Assembly: GCF_036884655.1 (NCBI RefSeq)
Contig: NC_088339.1
Location: 30,899,001-30,963,000, forward strand
DNA: 64,000 nucleotides
Source of the DNA: Musa acuminata AAA Group
Taxonomy: Eukaryota > Streptophyta > Magnoliopsida > Zingiberales > Musaceae
Reading direction: 5' to 3'
Each line of letters begins with the position of its first letter. The stretch's first letter is position 1. Position numbers and translations under genes: made by a program. Below, in pieces: positions 47,011 through 58,992 of the stretch. The notes under the pieces are model-generated. The model was not told the origin of the DNA, searched no databases, and saw nothing but the letters and a program-made list of their open reading frames with translations.

Positions 47011-50000
47011 GTTTATCAATCTGAAAGGGACAAATATACACTTTGAAAATATATCCTGCACTTATTTTTGGTAGCATTCAGTACTTCTGTTCACAAAATT
47101 CTGATATTTCTGATGAAGCCTTACAAAGCTAAGCTTGAAGATAGTTTTTGCCCCCAAAGAGCATCCATCCTCTTGTCCTAAGAGTTCTATAGGGGAATCA
47201 TATTTAAATTTGATAAGATTATAATGGAAGTGAAATCCTTCATGTAATTCTTCGATTTAGTTGAGTCTACTATTATTAACCTGAGCTTAAGCATCAATTA
47301 TTTAGATTGTCACACCTCACAAGAAGAATTTATTTGAGTTTCTGTTTAAAAGAGTTATAGTAGCTAAAAAGCAGCTATGTCAAATTCTTGGTAGTTGATC
47401 ATCATCATCACCATCACCTCCACCAAGATTTGGACTACCACAAAAGGCCAAGAATCTAGTGGTGGTTGGCAAGATGACTTTCATACTTAGTTGAGTCTTC
47501 CAGATTTGCACAGTATTCAATCATAATGCTTCACTGTCCAGTACAGTAAACTATGATTACAAGCAACCTCAATCTCAGATGTGGAGAATATAGTAATGAA
47601 TCATTGAAAATAATACTACTAATTATGATTTGTTTAGATCTATGAAAGTTGACCAGATTATAGATTTGGAAGGAAATCTAATCCTCTCCTGCTAGTGGCT
47701 CTATTAAGATCTAAATTCACTGTTTCATATCTTTCATGTGGTCCACCAATATGCATCACTAGTAACTCTTCCTTAGCAAGTGGACAACCACAGCAATTGT
47801 AGGAGGGGTCTACCTGTGTGACCTCAACCTCCACCGTTTGCATAAACTACATATATGAATGGGTCCGTAAGCATTATTGTACATACATTTAGATGTTATG
47901 AATCCACCACTTTGTCTTCTTGCAGAAATAAGATGGAACCTTCTCTTCAGCTTTGGCCAGAGTTCACAGGGGCTCTTTGAAGCTGATTCATGCACTTGCT
48001 TCTATGACATATGAATTCAGAAACAATTTCCATTTATCTTCAGCTTATAAGCATTTGTCAGTTGTGGGAAGAGTATCTTTTCACTGGGTGGAACTCCACC
48101 TGGTGTTCTTCCTACCTATCAATCTATGCAACATGCAAATATCTTAATTGGAAGTGCACATATACAACAATCTCTGATGAGAAAACAGCTGGAGTTCACT
48201 GGTTCATTTGCTGAAACTGGTCTACCATGTTTCATAACATAAGATGCATCATATGATTCTCCATAGCTTGTCAAAATTGGAAAAAGGCACCAGTGCATGG
48301 TTGGTGATTGGTGGAACCACCATCATTACAAGTCCTATTTGTTGGAGAGTGAGTGTAGTTTTGTGCTGCTATAAACATCTTTGCATCATAAAACATTTCT
48401 ATGCAGCACCATATGATACAAAGAATCTCTTGGCATTTTGTTGAGCATTGGCCATTCAAAAGGACAAAGAACAGAGAAGACACAAATGAGACATCCTACT
48501 AACTCAACTGAATAAACTGTCTTAATGTATTAGATACCATCTTCAACTACTCAATGTTGACTCCAAAAAATACAACTCCTACATATGGGGGGAGAGAGAG
48601 AGAGAGTTGCTGGAGGAAAAAATCAAGTTGATTGTGTCATAGACAGAATACAATTAACTCAGTGTGAGAGTTGAAGTGTTTTAGGTAACAATCATATGCT
48701 TAGTATTCTCATGCAAATTCTGATATCTTGTAGCTAAGTGGAAGTATGACCATAGCAACCAAAGCCACAAAGAGCAGCTTCTTTCCACACCCACTTTGTT
48801 GTCATATAGGCAGTCAGCTGCTTCCATATTTAACAAAAAAATAGATGAATAATGTCATATATTTGTGGAGATTACAGATGGGATAATGTTGAAAACATGA
48901 TTTGTCTACATTTAAACATATTTGACAATGTGAGCCTAAGAGATATTTCCATACCACAAAAAGGCAAGAACATGGTCAATGTTCAGACTAATGAGATCTT
49001 TATGCTTTTAATGCTAGTCAAATCATGTTTTCTCTATCATGTATTCATTTAGTGATTAAATAGGTTTTTCTCTCACACAATTAGTTCATGAACCATGGAA
49101 TTGCAACTTTGCATGAGTATGTAGAACATGTGACCAGTAGCTACACAAGCATCTACTAAGAGACACAAAGAAACCACACAGCAACTCACTATCACCAGTA
49201 CATGTCCCAGAGGACCAACATGCCATCATGTTCCCTAGACTAAGTTGGGACCTTGTCCTTTCCTCACTATCAGTCAATTCAATTTAAGTTGGCCATTATT
49301 AATATCAATCAGACAGAGTGAGAGATTCTTCAAGGCATGTGTGTGGATGGCTGATACACTGATATGCCACTCCCACCACACCTTACAAGGAGTTGGACAG
49401 TCAATTCCATCCTTTTATGATGTAAGATGATGGAATTGGTCCAATTCTCCTTCTTGTGATCATTACCCACTTAACAAGAATCAACCACACCCCAATGGAA
49501 AGGACATGCTAACAAATCAAAACCATGTAGCTTCCTCATAAGTGTCATAATCTTGGGAGTCAGCTGGAGAGCATCCATCAAGCAAAGTGCATCTCCTGCA
49601 GAAACATTATATATGATTGTTTGAATCTATAATGCAAATACAGATGAATCTTTCAAAGATTATAACTCATTCAGATCAAAATTGATCAAACCTGACTCCA
49701 TAATAATCTTTACAAGAAAGCATAAGTACATGAAATAATTGATGTCTTTTGCTACTGATATCTGTCAGGACTCAAAAGCTCAAAAAATTATTTATGTGGT
49801 TGTTGTCAATGCAAAATCTAAAAGAAATAAATATAAATAGTCTTATCTTTATATAAGAACTTATTTTTTAGACTTAAACTTTGATCTTCCAAATCTAATT
49901 TTAATATCTCTCTCTCTCTCTCTTTTTTTTTTTTTTTTGTATAAGGTAAGTGACGAAGGTGATCGAATTCAAGATTTTACGAGTTAAGTTAGCTAACGAA

Positions 50001-50759
50001 TTAGGTTTCCTCGTCAGTGATGTGCCGTCAAGCTGTGCTTACCATTAATAAGCTCTAAAAAACCCATGGGAAGGTGGAAGACTCCATAACCTGCAAGATT
50101 GCATCATCTCCAAGAATCTTCCCTCTCGTTTCATGCCCAGGTTTTGTTGCAGGTTTGTGTCAAATACCTACAGGGAGAGCGTCACGGATTCAATAATCAC
50201 TTGCCCGGAAGCTTCGCATGAGACAGTTTTCTCATGCCATCTTTGTTCTCGTCTTCCTCCTTCCTACTCTACCGTAGCTTTCCTTCTTCTCCTCGTCTCC
50301 GTTCCTTTTCTTCTCATACTTCCTCTACTCCCTCTTCCATATCGGGTGAAGACTTCCATATTATTACGTAATATCAACCTAAAATTCCATACTTTTTATG
50401 TCAATCCTTTTATATTTTCCATCAAAGCTGGTCAAGAAACGTCTAATATGATTAATTAGCGCAGAGAGAGAGAGAGAGATGTTGGAATTATGTATATGAT
50501 ATCGCGTAAACCATCTTTCTTTTTCCGCGCGTGTGATTCGAGGCCATATCAGATCGTCGGGGCGGCTGAGATGAATCTAAAATATACTACAAAGCTAAAC
50601 GGCAATGGAGGAAAAGGGTGCGACGGTGCCTTGGTTGGTACATATATACAACCTGTACTTAATTCTTCCCACCCCCCAACGGGGGCAGACAGGAGAGGAA
50701 ACAGAGCGCGAGACTGCCGCTCTCTGAGCTGTGGTGTCTCTTGTTCTCTTTCTCCTTCC
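47011..50759. other. Intergenic DNA and CIPK promoter
   Basis: 47.0-50.1 kb shows no recognisable coding exons despite scattered short frames. A CT run followed by a T-run lies at 49910-49939. The last ~600 bases are the CIPK leader/promoter, with a GA repeat (50465-50478) and a TATATAC motif around 50643. Confidence 0.45.
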
Positions 50760-52064
50760 ATGGACCACCACCGCCCAGCACCCAATCCCAATCCCAACTC
50801 CGCCAAGCGCCACTCCGAGGTCCTCCTCGGAAGGTACGAGCTGGGCCGCCTCCTCGGCCGCGGCACCTTCGCTAAGGTCTACCTGGCGCGCTCCCTCTCA
50901 GACGGTGGCGCCGTGGCCGTCAAGGTCCTCGACAAGCCCGAGCTGGTCGACTCCGGGTTGTCCCGCAGCTTCCTCACCGAGGTGGCCGCCATGCGCCGCC
51001 TCTCCCACCCCAACATCCTCAAGCTCTACGAGGTCATGGCCACCCGGTCCAAGATCTACCTCATCGTGGAGCACGCCCCCGGCGGTGACCTGCTCGCCCG
51101 CGTCGCCCGCCGAGGCCGCCTCCCCGAGTCCGTCGCCCGCCGCTACTTCCAGCAGCTCGTCTCCGCCCTGCACTACTGCCACGCCCGCGGCGTCGCCCAC
51201 CGCGACGTCAAGCCCCAGAACCTCCTCCTCGACCGCGACGGCAACCTCAAGGTGTCCGACTTCGGCCTGGCCGCGCTGCCCGAGCAGCTCCGCGACGGTC
51301 GCCTCCACACCGCCTGTGGCACCCCGGCGTACACCGCCCCTGAGGTTATCCGCCGGAAGGGCTACGACGGCGCCAAGGCCGACGCCTGGTCCTGCGGCGT
51401 CATCCTCTTCGTCCTCCTCGCTGGCTCCCTGCCCTTCGACGACGCCAACCTCGTCCTCATGTACCGGAAGATCCACAAGCGCGAGTATGAGCTGCCGCCG
51501 TGGGTCTCCCCGTCGGCGCGTCGGCTGCTGCTCCGGCTGCTGGACCCCAACCCCGAGACCAGGATCACCATCGGCGCATTGATGGAGCACCCGTGGCTGA
51601 AGCGGTCCTTGAGCCTGGACTCGCAGCTCAGTAGCATGGCGCACCTTCCTCCGACCACAAGAAACGATCTCACTCCCATCCTGAACGCGTTCGAGCTCAT
51701 ATCCCTGTCGTCGGGTTTGAACCTCTCGGGGCTGTTCGACGACGGCGATAAGAAGAAGAAGAAGAAGGAGAAGAGGTTCACTTCGACGCAGTCCGTCGAG
51801 AAGATCATGGAGAGGATCGACGCGACCGGAGAGAAACTGGGCTACATGGTGGAGACAAGAAAGGGATCAGCAGTGGCGAGGTGGGGGTCGATCTTGTCGG
51901 TCGAGGTATTGGAGGTGGCCTCGCCGCTTCTGCTAGTGGAGCTAAAACTCGAAGACAGCGGCGATAGTGGCAGCAGCGAAGGTGAAGACTTTTGCTGGGA
52001 GGAGTTGAAGGCAGAGCTGGGAGACATAGTGTTTGCATGGTATGACGGTGGGGGGGATTCATGA
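50760..52064 (+). CDS. CBL-interacting protein kinase (CIPK, SnRK3), CIPK4/7-like
   Basis: An intronless serine/threonine kinase of 434 residues. CIPKs are recruited and activated by calcium-loaded CBL proteins and regulate ion transporters and stress responses. The ATG at 50760 ([10 protein letters not shown]) is chosen because the kinase domain begins about 25 residues later; an open extension runs further upstream but has no kinase-family character. Kinase landmarks: GRGTFAKV (33-40), Lys55, HRDVKPQN (148-155), DFG (167-169), activation loop with [10 protein letters not shown] (186-195) and the [16 protein letters not shown] segment. The CBL-binding NAF motif lies at 309-311 ([19 protein letters not shown]), followed by a poly-lysine stretch (331-338) and the PPI-like region ([15 protein letters not shown]). 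Lack of introns and GC-rich codons fit the intronless CIPK clade. The short, acidic C-terminal end ([11 protein letters not shown]) is a paralogue feature. The exact number in the family is inference. Confidence 0.95.
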   Translation: MDHHRPAPNPNPNSAKRHSEVLLGRYELGRLLGRGTFAKVYLARSLSDGGAVAVKVLDKPELVDSGLSRSFLTEVAAMRRLSHPNILKLYEVMATRSKIYLIVEHAPGGDLLARVARRGRLPESVARRYFQQLVSALHYCHARGVAHRDVKPQNLLLDRDGNLKVSDFGLAALPEQLRDGRLHTACGTPAYTAPEVIRRKGYDGAKADAWSCGVILFVLLAGSLPFDDANLVLMYRKIHKREYELPPWVSPSARRLLLRLLDPNPETRITIGALMEHPWLKRSLSLDSQLSSMAHLPPTTRNDLTPILNAFELISLSSGLNLSGLFDDGDKKKKKKEKRFTSTQSVEKIMERIDATGEKLGYMVETRKGSAVARWGSILSVEVLEVASPLLLVELKLEDSGDSGSSEGEDFCWEELKAELGDIVFAWYDGGGDS

Positions 52065-54200
52065 GCCTCCTCAGCTTGTCTGTAATAATAATCTTCTTCT
52101 TCGTAAGTTCCAGGATCCATGGAGGAGGAGACCCTTGAAACAGTGGTCTCTGTTCTCTGTTTCCTTTCTTCACGGTGTCATCTGCTGGTGTGTTGCTCGC
52201 TGTGTGTGTGGTTTGGGTATCTCTTCCGTCATCGGATTCTGGTCTGATGTTGAGGGGATGGAGGATGCAGATCAGGTTAAGCACTCGTCCAAGCTTAGCA
52301 TTCAGAAAAGCCTTAACGCAAATAGGCAGACCGAAGGGAAGTGGTTGGGCACCCTCACTACATTTCTTGTGCTTGATGTTGTGAGATTGTACAGATGCTG
52401 CTGTAACTCTGTTCTTGTTAGATTCTGAGCACTTGCCCCATTCCAGATATGTCCGTCCCGGTTCAAGGGAAGACTGCAGAGCGAGTGTACGGGAGACTTG
52501 TTGGAATTGGCTTCCCGATGACTAAGGATGGCAATTTGTTCTACCTTGTGGAGATCTAAAATCTACCACGAAGCTCTCAACTCATGTAACATCTTCTTGG
52601 TCTATTTCCAGGAAAGGGATTCAAATCTTTCGGAGACGATGGGGACTGGAAACTGCTCAAGGTGGATGTACCGCAGCCATTATTGAGCATGTAGGCGAAA
52701 GTGACCATGCACGCACTGGACCAGCCACAAACTCCTCTTCCATGTAAAGCTCTCAGGACTTCACAGTCAACACAAACGTATCAGACACATGCTTGGGTGG
52801 ACTGCTCGCATGAACCTGTGGTCCTCAACAAAGGCAGTGACGAGTCATGGACAGAAGAATGCGTCGATTTCAGGTAACGCTCACCGGCAAGCGAAGCGTT
52901 GAACCGATGCAGGCCGCTGAATTTTGTGGTGCCTGCCGGCTTCTGCTTGCGATCGAGAGACGTCCGGGGATCCCCTGAGTGGTATCCGATGCTGCCTACT
53001 CTTCTCCTCTCCATTCTTGGGGTGGAGTCGGAGAAGGGGTATTCTTATTTTGCAGATGCGTATTAGGACCTGTAATTATTTTTGAATTATCAAGGAAAAT
53101 AAATTACTTCAAGAAACGTATGACAAAAGAATTGAAGGAAATACAATCTTCCCAGAGTTTATCATTGAAATTTATGTCAAAAAGGTATGCAAGAGGTTTT
53201 ATGGCTTCAATTCTAGGCTTTGAAATCTCAAAGAAATAAACTTCTTAGGATGCCACCACTGTTCTTGAATCTGCAAAAAGGGCTGAAATAAAATTCACTA
53301 CAGGTAGGACAAAGAAACAGTGTTGTAAAACTTAAGTAGAGATATATAGATTTCAAAAAGGAAAATATAAAATAAGGGCGAGCAACTTCAACACAAAAAT
53401 GTGAAAACCATGTCTTCTCAAAGACTTGCACATATTGTTTTACTGCTCCATGCAGATAGCCTCCTTTTAGATCAAGCTGCTAGTGGCAGTGAGCAACATG
53501 GATCATCAAAACTCTATAAAATTTATTGTGTGATAAGATTTAAAGGCAATAATTGAACTAGTTCTGTTTTACATATCAATCAAATCTAGTATTGTTGATG
53601 CCCAAGGCTTTTCTGTTAACATGCAGAACAAGCACAGGTACCTCTATGAAGATTGGCAATTTGCTTTCGGAGTATCGAGGGTATTGATGATAAACATCAT
53701 CATGATAAAATTACAGAAATTCTTTTCAAAATATGGATGTGCTACGTACATCCATAAGAAACTAATCCATGCGATGCAAGTAATTTCATGCCATATGCAC
53801 AAACGAAAATAATATCAAACAGGCATCAGAAACCAGACCTTGATGAAAGTCTAGAAATTTAGGTTAATACTTTTGTAGCTATTACTATTTGAGTAATGTA
53901 AAAGAGTTAAAAGTAGAGCTGCTCTGGATAAGAAAGTATTTGAATAAACATTGTCAAACATAACAACCAAGGAATCTCTTTGTGATCTTGAGCTAGGCTT
54001 AAATCATATCATCTGTATCTGTCTGCTTTGTGCTTTGTTTCATTTTGTACATTTTGTATCATCCATACGGTTATAATTATCTCAAAGCAATATTCTGTAG
54101 AGCTCTTGCTATATCATTCTTTAAAAAAGGAAATAGAGATCAACAAAAGCATGGAAAGCATGAAATGTAATTTGGAAACAGGACAGAAGGTTGTCACCAC
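52065..54200. other. CIPK 3' flank and intergenic DNA
   Basis: The first few hundred bases are presumably the 3' UTR. A moderately GC-rich stretch continues to about 53000 with no protein family recognised. 53100-54180 is AT-rich with no gene. Confidence 0.45.
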
Positions 54201-54350
54201 TCAGGGCGTCACGCTTTCGACGCTTCGCCGATGCCCCCTCGGGGGGTGGAGGCGAATGCGGAGGATTGCCCCCCGTGCCCAAATGTGCGGTTGGCCGAAG
54301 AGCAGGCCATCGGTGGTTGTCGAACACGACGCGTGGTGGATGCCTTGGGT
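54201..54350 (+). other. Orphan rDNA ITS2 fragment
   Basis: The sequence from 'agggcgtcacgctttcgacg' onward, through a CCCCCTCGGGGGG hairpin, 'gcggaggattgccccccgtgcc', 'ggttggccgaagagc', 'tcggtggttgtcg' and 'cacgacgcgtggtggatgcc', is the plant ribosomal internal transcribed spacer 2, starting just after the 5.8S end. Neither 5.8S nor 26S rRNA is present beside it; flanks are ordinary AT-rich DNA. Some bases differ from typical monocot ITS2 (for example gaatgcggaggattg), so it is an aged, dispersed copy and not an active rDNA unit. Identification rests on recalled family sequence. Confidence 0.8.
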
Positions 54351-54651
54351 TGCTAGAGTGATTAAGCCAAAGGCCAATTCATGCATTTTATCTTACCGTC
54401 ACGAAGTCGATTCACAAAGACCATTTTCATCTGAAAAATGTTTTCCACCCAGTCTTCTGCTCATCATAATTTTATGCTCTCACTTGCAGAATAAAACCTT
54501 ATCTATTTTCCTCCCAAATGAAACTCAAAACAATCATTTATAATCCACAGTGAGTTTCTTGCAGACATAATTTTCCACCCAGAAGAAACAGATTTAATAA
54601 TCAGATGATGAGAAGCAAGCACTGTAGTGGTAACAGAGTGCATCATTGTTG

Positions 54652-54748
54652 AAGATTATGCGGTGTCCACAAGGTCATGACCGTAGAAGGACTAATATGC
54701 AAGATTATATGGTGTGCACAAGGTCTTGACTGTAGAAGACTAACATGC
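54652..54748. repeat. Tandem duplication of a ~48-bp unit
   Basis: Units 54652-54700 and 54701-54748 share aagattat..ggtgt.cacaaggtc.tgac.gtagaag.actaa.atgc with about 7 differences. No function evident. Confidence 0.85.
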
Positions 54749-55639
54749 CGTGACATATCTTCTGACTCGTTCAAAGATAGTCTTTTCCTATTCGAGCTCT
54801 TTTACTATACCCCAATGCTAAGTCTCATGTACCAAATATTAAGACCCGGGCCTAATGAGCCGATTAGATCACTAACTTCGTTTGACCTAAGTCACTAATC
54901 AAAATATTTAAGTTAAAATTGATGGTAGTATACTCATCAGGTCCTTATAAATCAATCTTAGTCTTACATGCTTATGATATAGGACTAATACATATAGATT
55001 ATTGTAAGATTAGACACCACGTAATCGTTAAGCAGTCACGGCTCTGACATATGCATAAATTCCAAAAAGCGCATTGCAATCTCCAAATATCTGAACCTCT
55101 TCGATGGATCCTAACAAATTAGCAGCCAGAAACAAAGATCAACCGATTACTGAAAAATGATGAGAACTAAATGAGATGTAGAAGAACAATGGCTCGTTCA
55201 GACTATCCATGTCAAACACAGCATTCATAGAAAATCACAAATAAGGTCCATACATAACCACTGAAAAGGAAATGAACAAGAGACATAATACAAAGATTGG
55301 CTCACCTTCAAACTCGACCTTTCTTCAATGAAGATTCTTTCCCACGGTACACAAGTTCAATAGTTTATTTTCTCTAGTTAAGCATTTACAAGGATTTCTA
55401 CTACACTATCAGATCAGACAATATGAATCAAGAACTTGACTTGAAGAAAAAAAAAGTGCTAAGAGATCTCGATACCAGAAAGGTGAAGATGCAGGGCATA
55501 GTCAATATGATCCAATTTAGCAATAAGATCATGCATTCTCCGATGAATCCGTCACAACCTTGCATCAATAAATGCTTCCTGGGAATTTCATCTCAGCATA
55601 ATAGAGGACAAATCCGTCTCCGATGGGGAGTGAGTAGGA
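54749..55639. other. 3' flank of PRA1 gene, no other gene seen
   Basis: AT-rich sequence without recognisable exons; the right part contains the PRA1 3' UTR on the - strand. Confidence 0.4.
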
Positions 55640-56263
55640 TCACGCCCGGCCATAAGCCTCCCCCATTGAGGATCCGGCAAACGAAAGCAAGCCTTCATCA
55701 GCCGCCTCCTGTTCATCGAGAAATTGGTCATCCGTGATGCGGAATGCCGCGTGAAGCCCGATGAGCACAGCAGCAATGATAAGCGAGACCAGTACATTCA
55801 ATCCGACATGGGTGAACACCAGAGCAACCACGGTGATCAGGGAGAGAGCAGCCAGCACGAGGCGGTCGTCGAGGGTGCGGCCGACGAGCACGACCGGCTC
55901 GTCGCGGAAGAAGTAGAGGAAGAACCAGGCGAGGAAGACGGCGAGGAAGACGATCATCGATATGGGGTGCCAGAGGAGGCTGCAGAAGAGGACGACGAGG
56001 GCGGCGAGGGCGTAGTTGACGCGGAAGTAGGCGAGGTTGCGGCGGACGCGGGCCATGGCGTCGCGGTAACCGTAGGGACGGGAGAAGGCGGAGGGGTCAG
56101 CCAGCTCGCGCCACGGCCGCCGGGTGGCCACCAGGGCCCTACCGCGCTCCTTGGCGCGGGAGAACATCTCGACGGTGCGGGAGGCGGGTGCTCCGGGGGC
56201 CCGCGCGGGCGCTGCGGTGGGAATGGCACCGTACCCCGCCACAGAACGAGAAGCGGAGGACAT
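55640..56263 (-). CDS. PRA1 family protein (B-type, prenylated Rab acceptor)
   Basis: An intronless 207-residue protein. PRA1 proteins are small four-helix endomembrane proteins that bind prenylated Rab GTPases and help vesicle traffic between ER, Golgi and endosomes. After a Ala/Pro-rich N-terminal 35 residues, the conserved block [16 protein letters not shown] is followed by [50 protein letters not shown] (read in consecutive pieces: two paired helices), then [22 protein letters not shown] and [19 protein letters not shown] as the second helix pair. The tail has [20 protein letters not shown], the typical acidic end. Length and single-exon structure match plant PRA1.B members. GC-rich coding sequence. 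It is divergent from the WRKY gene, about 1.2 kb between start codons. Confidence 0.92.
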   Translation of the reverse strand: MSSASRSVAGYGAIPTAAPARAPGAPASRTVEMFSRAKERGRALVATRRPWRELADPSAFSRPYGYRDAMARVRRNLAYFRVNYALAALVVLFCSLLWHPISMIVFLAVFLAWFFLYFFRDEPVVLVGRTLDDRLVLAALSLITVVALVFTHVGLNVLVSLIIAAVLIGLHAAFRITDDQFLDEQEAADEGLLSFAGSSMGEAYGRA

Positions 56264-56499
56264 CGATCGCGGGGGCGTGGTGGATGATCTCGATGGCGGA
56301 GTGGGAGGAGGAAACCCTAACGCTAGATCTGAAATGGAGGACCTGTTTGAACAGCGAAACCGTTTGCTGTAATGACTGATGGAATGGGAAAGTTGTGATC
56401 TTGCGGATGCCTTTTTATAGTTGCCAAGACATTTAAATATTTACTATTATAACGCATTAATAATAAACTTAGAGATTCTTGACCTCCATGCAACATTAA

Positions 56500-57449
56500 A
56501 TAATAATATATATATATATATATCATATAATATAGTATAATATCGCAACAAAGACAGCGGCTTTGACTTTATTTCCCAAAATAACACCCTATTTTTCTTT
56601 TCTTTTCCTTCAAACTTTTTAAACTTTTCAATTTATTTGATTCTGATTTTTGACTTCGAAAAATCAGAATCGATGAAAGCGAAATCGACAATTCAAAAAA
56701 AAAAAAAAAGGTCTATGCAGATAAATTAAGGTTCTTATTTTTTATCAAACTATTTTCACATTAAGTTCCTTTTTATATAAAAATTATGATATCTCAACTT
56801 AATCTTATATTAAAAACTAATAAAAATATAAATTGATTTATAAGGATTGGATGAGTATATTACTATGACTTGAGTTTAGATTTTTTTTTATTTTTTTTTA
56901 AATAACAAAATTAATAGGTTCATCCATTCCAACCTGCTGTGTCTTCCCCGTCACACCATCCCATGCCGCGGACGTCGTGGGAAGACCACCACCACCCCGG
57001 CCCCCACCACCACCGCCACCGCCATCAGTTTCCCACGAATCCAGCCATGGTCGGTTCATCCATCCACGCGCCCCCCATCCATCCCCCCTTCTCCTCCCTT
57101 CTTACCCTGGTGGAATCGACTTCCTCGGAAATCTTATCTGCTCTTTTGATCAAGATCTCGTGCAATCTGCTTAAGCGAGCACCTATTTCCGGTGCCTTCG
57201 AGCTCAATTCGATCGTCAAAATCTGGTAACCATTTTTTCTCGGTTAAGTTTCTGGCCATCTGCTTCTTTATTTTATGTTGTGTGTGACCATTTTTTGTGA
57301 TCCATCTTGTGGGAAAGCCAGAGAAAACTCGATCAAAATCCAATCTTTGGTTAAATTTCCTAGGATATACTTAGGTATCTCCGGTGGGTATAATCTCTCA
57401 TGATGGAAATTTGGGATTTTTAGGGTGATTCAAGGTGTGGTTTCTCGAA
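56500..57449 (+). promoter_or_regulatory. Bidirectional intergenic region and WRKY leader
   Basis: A TA repeat (about 56506-56525) and AT-rich spacer separate the divergent PRA1 and WRKY genes. From 56935 the sequence turns C-rich (ccaccaccaccgccaccgcc near 57005) and is probably the WRKY 5' UTR. A GT after 'aaaatctg' at about 57227 and an AG near 57420-57430 could bound a leader intron. Confidence 0.4.
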
Positions 57450-58992
57450 ATGGAGCGAGTGCAAGAAGCTAACAAGGCTGCTGTAGGGAGCTGCTACAGG
57501 GTCCTCAGCTTGCTCTCTCAGTCCCAAGATCAAGATCAATCAAGAAAGCTGGCGGCGCAGACAGGGGAAGCTGTTGCTGCATTCAAGAGAGTTGTGTCAT
57601 TGCTCAGTGATAGTGCGAGGGAGGCAAGATTTAGGACTATGAACAAAGTCAAGTCTCCTTCCGATCATAAGATTGTCCCTTCTCTCACAAATTCTCAGCT
57701 ACTCCCAAGAGATGCCTTACATGATAACGATCGCAATCCCAACAACCTACTCCAACTCTCTCAAAGGAGCTTCCTTGAGAACCAAAAAGCCGGACAGGAT
57801 CCATCATCAGCTCACCGCCGATTCCTACCGCAGCAGCAGCAGAACAATCAAACGTATCGGCTTCAGCAGCAAATGAACATTCAGGCTGACATGTTGAGGA
57901 GGAGCAGTAATGGCATAAGTATCAAGTTTGACAACTCTGATTGCACTCCATCTGCATCTACAAGTATGAATGGAAAAATCACCAGCTTGGAAGGAAAAGT
58001 GTTCCATCTGATCGAGGGGCATGCATCATCCAACCCGGTTAACCCACATCCTCCTCCCAAGAAGACCAGTATAGTTAAAGGGGAGGACAACAATGGGAAA
58101 TGTCCAAACAATGGCAGGTGCCACTGCTCAAGAAAAAGGTTAGGCTATGCAAGTTTTGTTTGTGTATTGCTGCAAACTTTGCTGTCAATTCCTATACATT
58201 GCTTCTTTTACAGGAAGCTGAGGATCAAGAGATCCATAAAGGTGCCTGCTGTCAGTGAAAAGCTTGCAGATATCCCTCCTGATGATTACTCATGGAGGAA
58301 GTATGGTCAAAAGCCCATCAAGGGTTCTCCTCATCCTAGGTGCATATTACCATTTCTCTTGTGCTTAGGATGTTAGTAACTCAAGTTTCTGTGCTCCTCG
58401 CTACCGTAGAAAAAAAAATTTATCTCATGAATTGAATAGCATTTTTATCTTGACATCAATAATGTTGTTAGAGTCATTTTAATTTTTGTTGTATAAATGC
58501 CTTTTAACTTGAGTTTCATATTTGCCATTTATATGCTTGTTTAGATGCAAGTCTTGGTTTCAGTTAAAGCACTCTAGTTTAGATGGTAGAGAGTACTACT
58601 GATTTATGTTAGCTGGTATATCTCATTTCTATCTAATTGTGATTCAACTCCTACCATTCATCCAAACTTGTCATTAAAGATCTAATACAACTAATAACTG
58701 AGTTCAGAATTCAACATCTCATGAATATTGTACCTTCTAAATTCATGATTAATACTCAATTCCTTTATTTTTTGTATTTTTGTTGAATGTTCTTACTGCA
58801 TCAATCATTAAACCAACTAAGAAAGAGGTGATAAATCCCAAATGCAGGGGGTATTACAAGTGCAGCAGCATTAGAGGCTGCCCTGCAAAGAAGCATGTGG
58901 AGAGGTGCTTGGAAGACCCCTCCATGCTTATTGTCACCTACGAAGGCGAGCACAACCACACCAAGCTTCACACCCAATCTGCCCAAACATAG
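57450..58992 (+). CDS. WRKY transcription factor, group IId (WRKY7/11/17-like)
   Basis: Exons 57450-58138, 58214-58339 and 58848-58992 (GT-AG, in frame) give 319 residues. A nuclear factor that binds W-box DNA and regulates defence and stress genes; group IId members are typically calmodulin-linked. Residues 31-65 include [14 protein letters not shown], a variant of the group IId HARF motif (usually RTGHARFRR). A Gln/Asn-rich middle (127-145) is followed by the zinc-cluster/NLS block [20 protein letters not shown] (216-235). The WRKY domain has WRKYGQK at 257-263 and zinc ligands C277, C283, H307 and H309 (C-x5-C-x23-H-x-H). The last intron splits the domain at PHP-R/GYYKC, the conserved position in this group. 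The HARF variant lacks the usual Gly-His before ARFR. Identity of the nearest paralogue is inferred. Confidence 0.95.

Noticed and set aside
50490..50759. In-frame upstream extension of the CIPK
   Set aside because: CIPK proteins start shortly before the kinase domain; the extension has no family similarity and overlaps the GA-rich leader.
50898..51644. Long open frames on the - strand and in the +2 frame of the CIPK gene
   Set aside because: GC-rich codons make the other frames open; they have no family motifs and fully overlap a well-supported kinase.
55724..56287. 187-codon acidic + frame over the PRA1 gene
   Set aside because: It is the complement of a GC-rich membrane-protein gene; PRA1 on the - strand has clear family motifs.
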